NCBI GenBank assembly: GCA_023410905.1
Contig: JAEYPL010000096.1
Location: 1 to 8,599, forward strand
Length of the DNA: 8,599 nucleotides
DNA from: Pseudomonadota bacterium
Lineage (GTDB): Bacteria > Pseudomonadota > Alphaproteobacteria > Rhizobiales > Hyphomicrobiaceae
Reading direction: 5' to 3'
Below, piece after piece: positions 7,025 through 8,599 of the stretch (its first letter is position 1; each line of letters begins with the position of its first letter). Position numbers and translations under genes: made by a program. Below the pieces are notes generated by a model. The model was given only the letters and a program-made list of their open reading frames with translations, made no database searches and was not told where the DNA came from.

Positions 7025-7326
7025 TTGCCGCCGGCTGCTGGGAAGGGGTGCTTTGCCTTTCCGGGGGGCCATGCCGGCGGCGGCCATATCGCAGCGTTGG
7101 CGTTTGCCGACGCGGGGCTCACTTATTCTTGGCGCGCCTCTGGCGCGACCCGCTACAAAGTGGTTACGAAGCACGCTCTTCCTGAGCGCGCGACCGCGCG
7201 CCGGCCGGTAGGCCGTCCCTCAGAATAGCAGCCCGCGGCAATACATTCTGCGCTGTCTGCATGGCCGCCGCGGGCATACCGCCACGAAATGGTTGCGGAG
7301 CGCCTCTTCCCAGCAGCCCGCGGCAA
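7025..7326. repeat. 302-bp imperfect palindrome (foldback / MITE-like element)
   Basis: The gene-free stretch between the convergent IalB-family gene and leuD is a near-symmetric foldback. The first 23 bases (7025-7047) match the reverse complement of the last 23 (7304-7326) at 21 positions; each end starts TTGCCGC and contains GGCTGCTGGGAAG. Inside, 7071-7087 matches the reverse complement of 7261-7277 at 16 of 17. A looser match continues between about 7102-7137 and 7213-7245. Overlaid are direct repeats: AGCAGCCCGCGGCAA occurs at 7227-7241 and 7312-7326, and the motif at 7151-7187 recurs at 7280-7314 at roughly 80% identity. Small GC hairpins lie at 7133-7147 and 7186-7201. I see no flanking target duplication and no transposase gene. 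It may be a non-autonomous element or a mosaic of REP-like units, and could serve as a two-way terminator. Confidence 0.65.
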
Positions 7327-7333
7327 GAAAGAA

Positions 7334-7945
7334 TCAAGCCGCCAGCCAGGGCTTCTCGCTGTTCAGGCGGCTCTCGTAGTCGCTGATCTGCTTTTCGTGC
7401 TGCAGCGTCAGGCCGATGTCGTCGAGGCCGTTCAGCAGGCAATGCTTGCGGAAGGGGTCGATGTCGAACGTGATCACGCCACCATCCGGGCGACGGATTT
7501 CCTGCTTCTCAAGATCGACCGTGAGGGTGGCGTTGGCCCCGTTCTCGGCGTCCAGCATCAGCTTGTCGACGTCTTCCTGCGGCAGCTTGATGGGCAGGAT
7601 GCCATTCTTGAAGCAGTTGTTGAAGAAGATATCGGCGAACGACGAGGCGATAACGCAACGCACGCCGAAGTCCAGGAGCGCCCAGGGTGCGTGCTCGCGG
7701 CTCGAGCCGCAGCCGAAGTTCTCGCCGGTGACGAGGATCTGCGCCTTACGGTAGGCCGGCTTGTTCAGGACGAAGTCGGGATTTTCCTTGCCGCTTTCGT
7801 CATAGCGCACCTCGGCGAAAGCCGCCTTGCCGAGCCCGGTCCGCTTGATGGTCTTCAGGTAGTTCTTCGGGATGATGCGGTCGGTGTCGATGTTGATCTC
7901 CGGCATTGGAGCGGCAACACCCGTCAACTGCGTGAACTTGTCCAT
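7334..7945 (-). CDS. leuD: 3-isopropylmalate dehydratase small subunit LeuD
   Basis: LeuD is the small subunit of isopropylmalate isomerase. With the iron-sulfur large subunit LeuC it converts 2-isopropylmalate to 3-isopropylmalate in leucine synthesis, in the cytoplasm. The 203-residue length is typical of the bacterial form. Visible marks are the N-terminal NIDTDRIIPKNYL (18-30), the swivelling-domain signature GENFGCGSSREHAPWAL (74-90), the ASSFADIFFNNCFKNGILPI block (100-119) and the C-terminal LLNGLDDIGLTL. The N-terminus MDKFTQLTG is the family's usual start, so the ATG at 7945 is secure although its ribosome binding site is modest (GCAGG). No leuC or leuB is adjacent in the window. The gene is probably transcribed alone from a promoter about 50 bases upstream, and its 3' end lies 7 bases from the foldback element. 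Confidence 0.97.
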   Translation of the reverse strand: MDKFTQLTGVAAPMPEINIDTDRIIPKNYLKTIKRTGLGKAAFAEVRYDESGKENPDFVLNKPAYRKAQILVTGENFGCGSSREHAPWALLDFGVRCVIASSFADIFFNNCFKNGILPIKLPQEDVDKLMLDAENGANATLTVDLEKQEIRRPDGGVITFDIDPFRKHCLLNGLDDIGLTLQHEKQISDYESRLNSEKPWLAA

Positions 7946-7992
7946 GGAAGGCCTGCGGTTCCCGAAAATGCGGCTTGTTTGGGCGGGATTGT

Positions 7993-8021
7993 CGATAGCG
8001 TGCTTTGTGGGGGCCCGTCAA
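7993..8021 (-). promoter_or_regulatory. Candidate sigma-70 promoter for leuD
   Basis: On the minus strand, TTGACG (8021-8016) and CTATCG (7998-7993) are separated by 17 bases. The -35 box matches the TTGACA consensus at five of six positions and the -10 box is of a form accepted in alphaproteobacteria. Transcription would begin near 7985, giving a leader of about 40 bases before leuD. No leader peptide rich in leucine codons is visible. Confidence 0.55.
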
Positions 8022-8039
8022 CGCGGGCGGGCCATTGTT

Positions 8040-8072
8040 GCGACGCGTCGCCATCGTGCACCGGCATATGCC
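8040..8072. promoter_or_regulatory. Two perfect palindromes, possible operators
   Basis: GCGACGCGTCGC (8040-8051) is a 12-base perfect palindrome and GGCATATGCC (8063-8072) is a 10-base one; 11 bases lie between them. They sit about 18 bases upstream of the leuD -35 box and about 75 bases before the rightward promoter. This is a fitting place for a regulator that acts on leuD. No regulator is identified, and short GC-rich palindromes also occur by chance. Confidence 0.3.
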
Positions 8073-8145
8073 CATAGTGCTCCAAATGACTGAAATTCCG
8101 TCTTGTTCCGCCTTAGCGGGTATCAGAGACTGGGAACAGGTCGGC

Positions 8146-8174
8146 TTGGAAAGCGCGCTTGCCTTGTCTATAGT
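8146..8174 (+). promoter_or_regulatory. Candidate sigma-70 promoter for the BON/OmpA-like gene
   Basis: TTGGAA (8146-8151) and TATAGT (8169-8174) are separated by exactly 17 bases. They match the consensus at four and five of six positions, good for this GC-rich context. Transcription would begin near 8181, about 145 bases before the upstream ORF and about 200 before the main gene, leaving an unusually long leader. Confidence 0.55.
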
Positions 8175-8325
8175 GCCGGGCAAAACGGGGTTTCCTACGG
8201 GGGCCGTTCTTGCTCGCGAGGCCACCGCCCGCGCGGCACTTCGGAGCGCGGCGTCGAGCCGGGCGAACGATGCAACGCGCACAGTTGGGTCTGTGTAGAG
8301 TGTGGCCGGCAAAGGGGAGCCGTCG

Positions 8326-8385
8326 ATGTCGAAGGACGGGAGGGCCTGTCCGAAGATGTCGAGGTTCGGAGTGGGGACGGCATGA
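8326..8385 (+). CDS. 19-codon upstream ORF coupled to the BON/OmpA-like gene
   Basis: A short ORF starts at an ATG preceded by the strongest ribosome binding site in the window, AAAGGGGAG at 8311-8319, with a 6-base spacer. It encodes MSKDGRACPKMSRFGVGTA and stops at a TGA (8383-8385) that overlaps the next gene's ATG as ATGA. The peptide has no recognisable domain and is basic. The arrangement suggests a translated leader that delivers ribosomes to the downstream start, whose own binding site (GGAG at 8368-8371) is weaker. It could instead be a chance ORF. Confidence 0.45.
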   Translation: MSKDGRACPKMSRFGVGTA

Positions 8386-8599
8386 AGTGCAATCCGCTGC
8401 GTTGGTTGCTCGGGCTCATCCCGATTCTGCTGCTCGCAGGCGTCGCTGTCTTCAGCGAGCGCGAGCGCATCGAGCAGGATCTCGCGGAGCGCGCCGATAA
8501 AGTACTCAATGAGGCCGGGCTCGGATGGGCCAGCGCCAGCTTCGACGGGCGTGATGCAGTGCTGTCCGGCCGCGCGGCGGACGAGGCCGACCCTGGGCG
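8382..8599 (+). CDS. Membrane-anchored BON/OmpA-like protein, N-terminus only
   Basis: Only the first 72 codons are inside the window and the frame stays open to its end. The product begins with a short basic stretch (MKCNPLRW), then a hydrophobic helix at about residues 8-24 (a signal anchor or uncleaved signal; C3 is too early for a normal lipobox). A charged amphipathic region follows (ERERIEQDLAERADKVLNEAG), then WASASFDGRDAVLSGRAADEAD. That last segment has the look of the first strand pair of a BON domain, where an LxG motif precedes the conserved loop. From memory, Rhizobiales OmpA-family proteins with BON repeats start this way (short CNP-RW, helix, RIE-L, then FDGRD). This assignment is therefore tentative. 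It would sit in the inner membrane facing the periplasm or span to peptidoglycan. Confidence 0.65.
   Translation, partial: MKCNPLRWLLGLIPILLLAGVAVFSERERIEQDLAERADKVLNEAGLGWASASFDGRDAVLSGRAADEADPG

Larger units (their letters stand above)
7946..8325. other. Gene-free divergent region between leuD and the BON/OmpA-like gene
   Basis: No coding region is supported in these 380 bases. They hold a candidate promoter for leuD on the minus strand, two perfect palindromes, a candidate promoter for the rightward gene, and a leader of roughly 145 bases that ends in a strong ribosome binding site. An open frame at 8005-8298 crosses these signals and shows no recognisable protein features. Confidence 0.6.

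Noticed and set aside
7025..7326. A CRISPR array
   Set aside because: The repeats are few, imperfect and arranged mainly as inverted copies, without regularly spaced unique spacers.
6971..7442. Two minus-strand open frames over the 7012-7333 gap
   Set aside because: They are translations of the foldback repeat and run into the ends of leuD and the IalB-family gene. Their sequence is Arg/Pro/Ala-rich with no domain.
7289..8077. A 262-codon plus-strand open frame
   Set aside because: It is antisense to leuD, which is unambiguous, and shows no recognisable family.
8005..8298. A 97-codon open frame between leuD and the BON/OmpA-like gene
   Set aside because: It crosses both candidate promoters and both palindromes, has no convincing protein features, and lacks a clear ribosome binding site.

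Overview
This is a GC-rich window that reads as ordinary chromosome of an alphaproteobacterium, most likely order Hyphomicrobiales (Rhizobiales). The evidence is the style of the class III alcohol dehydrogenase, an IalB-family secreted protein, a BON/OmpA-type N-terminus, and GC-rich intergenic hairpin repeats of a kind common in that order. Genus is not resolved. I see no rRNA, tRNA, CRISPR array, prophage or transposase gene.

Layout. Positions 1-3151 hold a tight plus-strand operon: an MFS permease (5' end outside the window), a 65-residue single-pass membrane protein, the methylmalonyl-CoA mutase chaperone GTPase MeaB, and a C15-type pyroglutamyl peptidase. Positions 3163-4957 hold a minus-strand pair, an amidase-signature hydrolase followed 10 bp later by a 94-residue hydrophobic protein. 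It converges with the first operon over an 11-bp gap. Positions 4958-5112 hold two hairpin-forming intergenic repeats. Positions 5113-6240 (minus) encode the glutathione-dependent formaldehyde dehydrogenase, divergent from a signal-peptide-bearing IalB-family protein at 6481-7011 (plus).

Positions 7012-7333 carry no gene but hold a roughly 302-bp imperfect palindrome bounded by 23-bp inverted repeats. It lies between the convergent IalB-family gene and leuD (minus, 7334-7945). Positions 7946-8325 form a divergent control region with a good promoter for each side and two perfect palindromes. It leads into a 19-codon upstream ORF with a strong ribosome binding site, whose stop overlaps the start of a membrane-anchored BON/OmpA-like gene cut by the window end.

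Function. The genes serve central metabolism (propionyl/methylmalonyl-CoA enzyme maintenance, formaldehyde oxidation, leucine synthesis), peptide and amide hydrolysis, and the cell envelope. They do not form one obvious pathway. I did not find a convincing new multi-gene system. The most notable items are the foldback element near leuD, the coupled upstream ORF before the BON/OmpA-like gene, and the small membrane protein abutting meaB.
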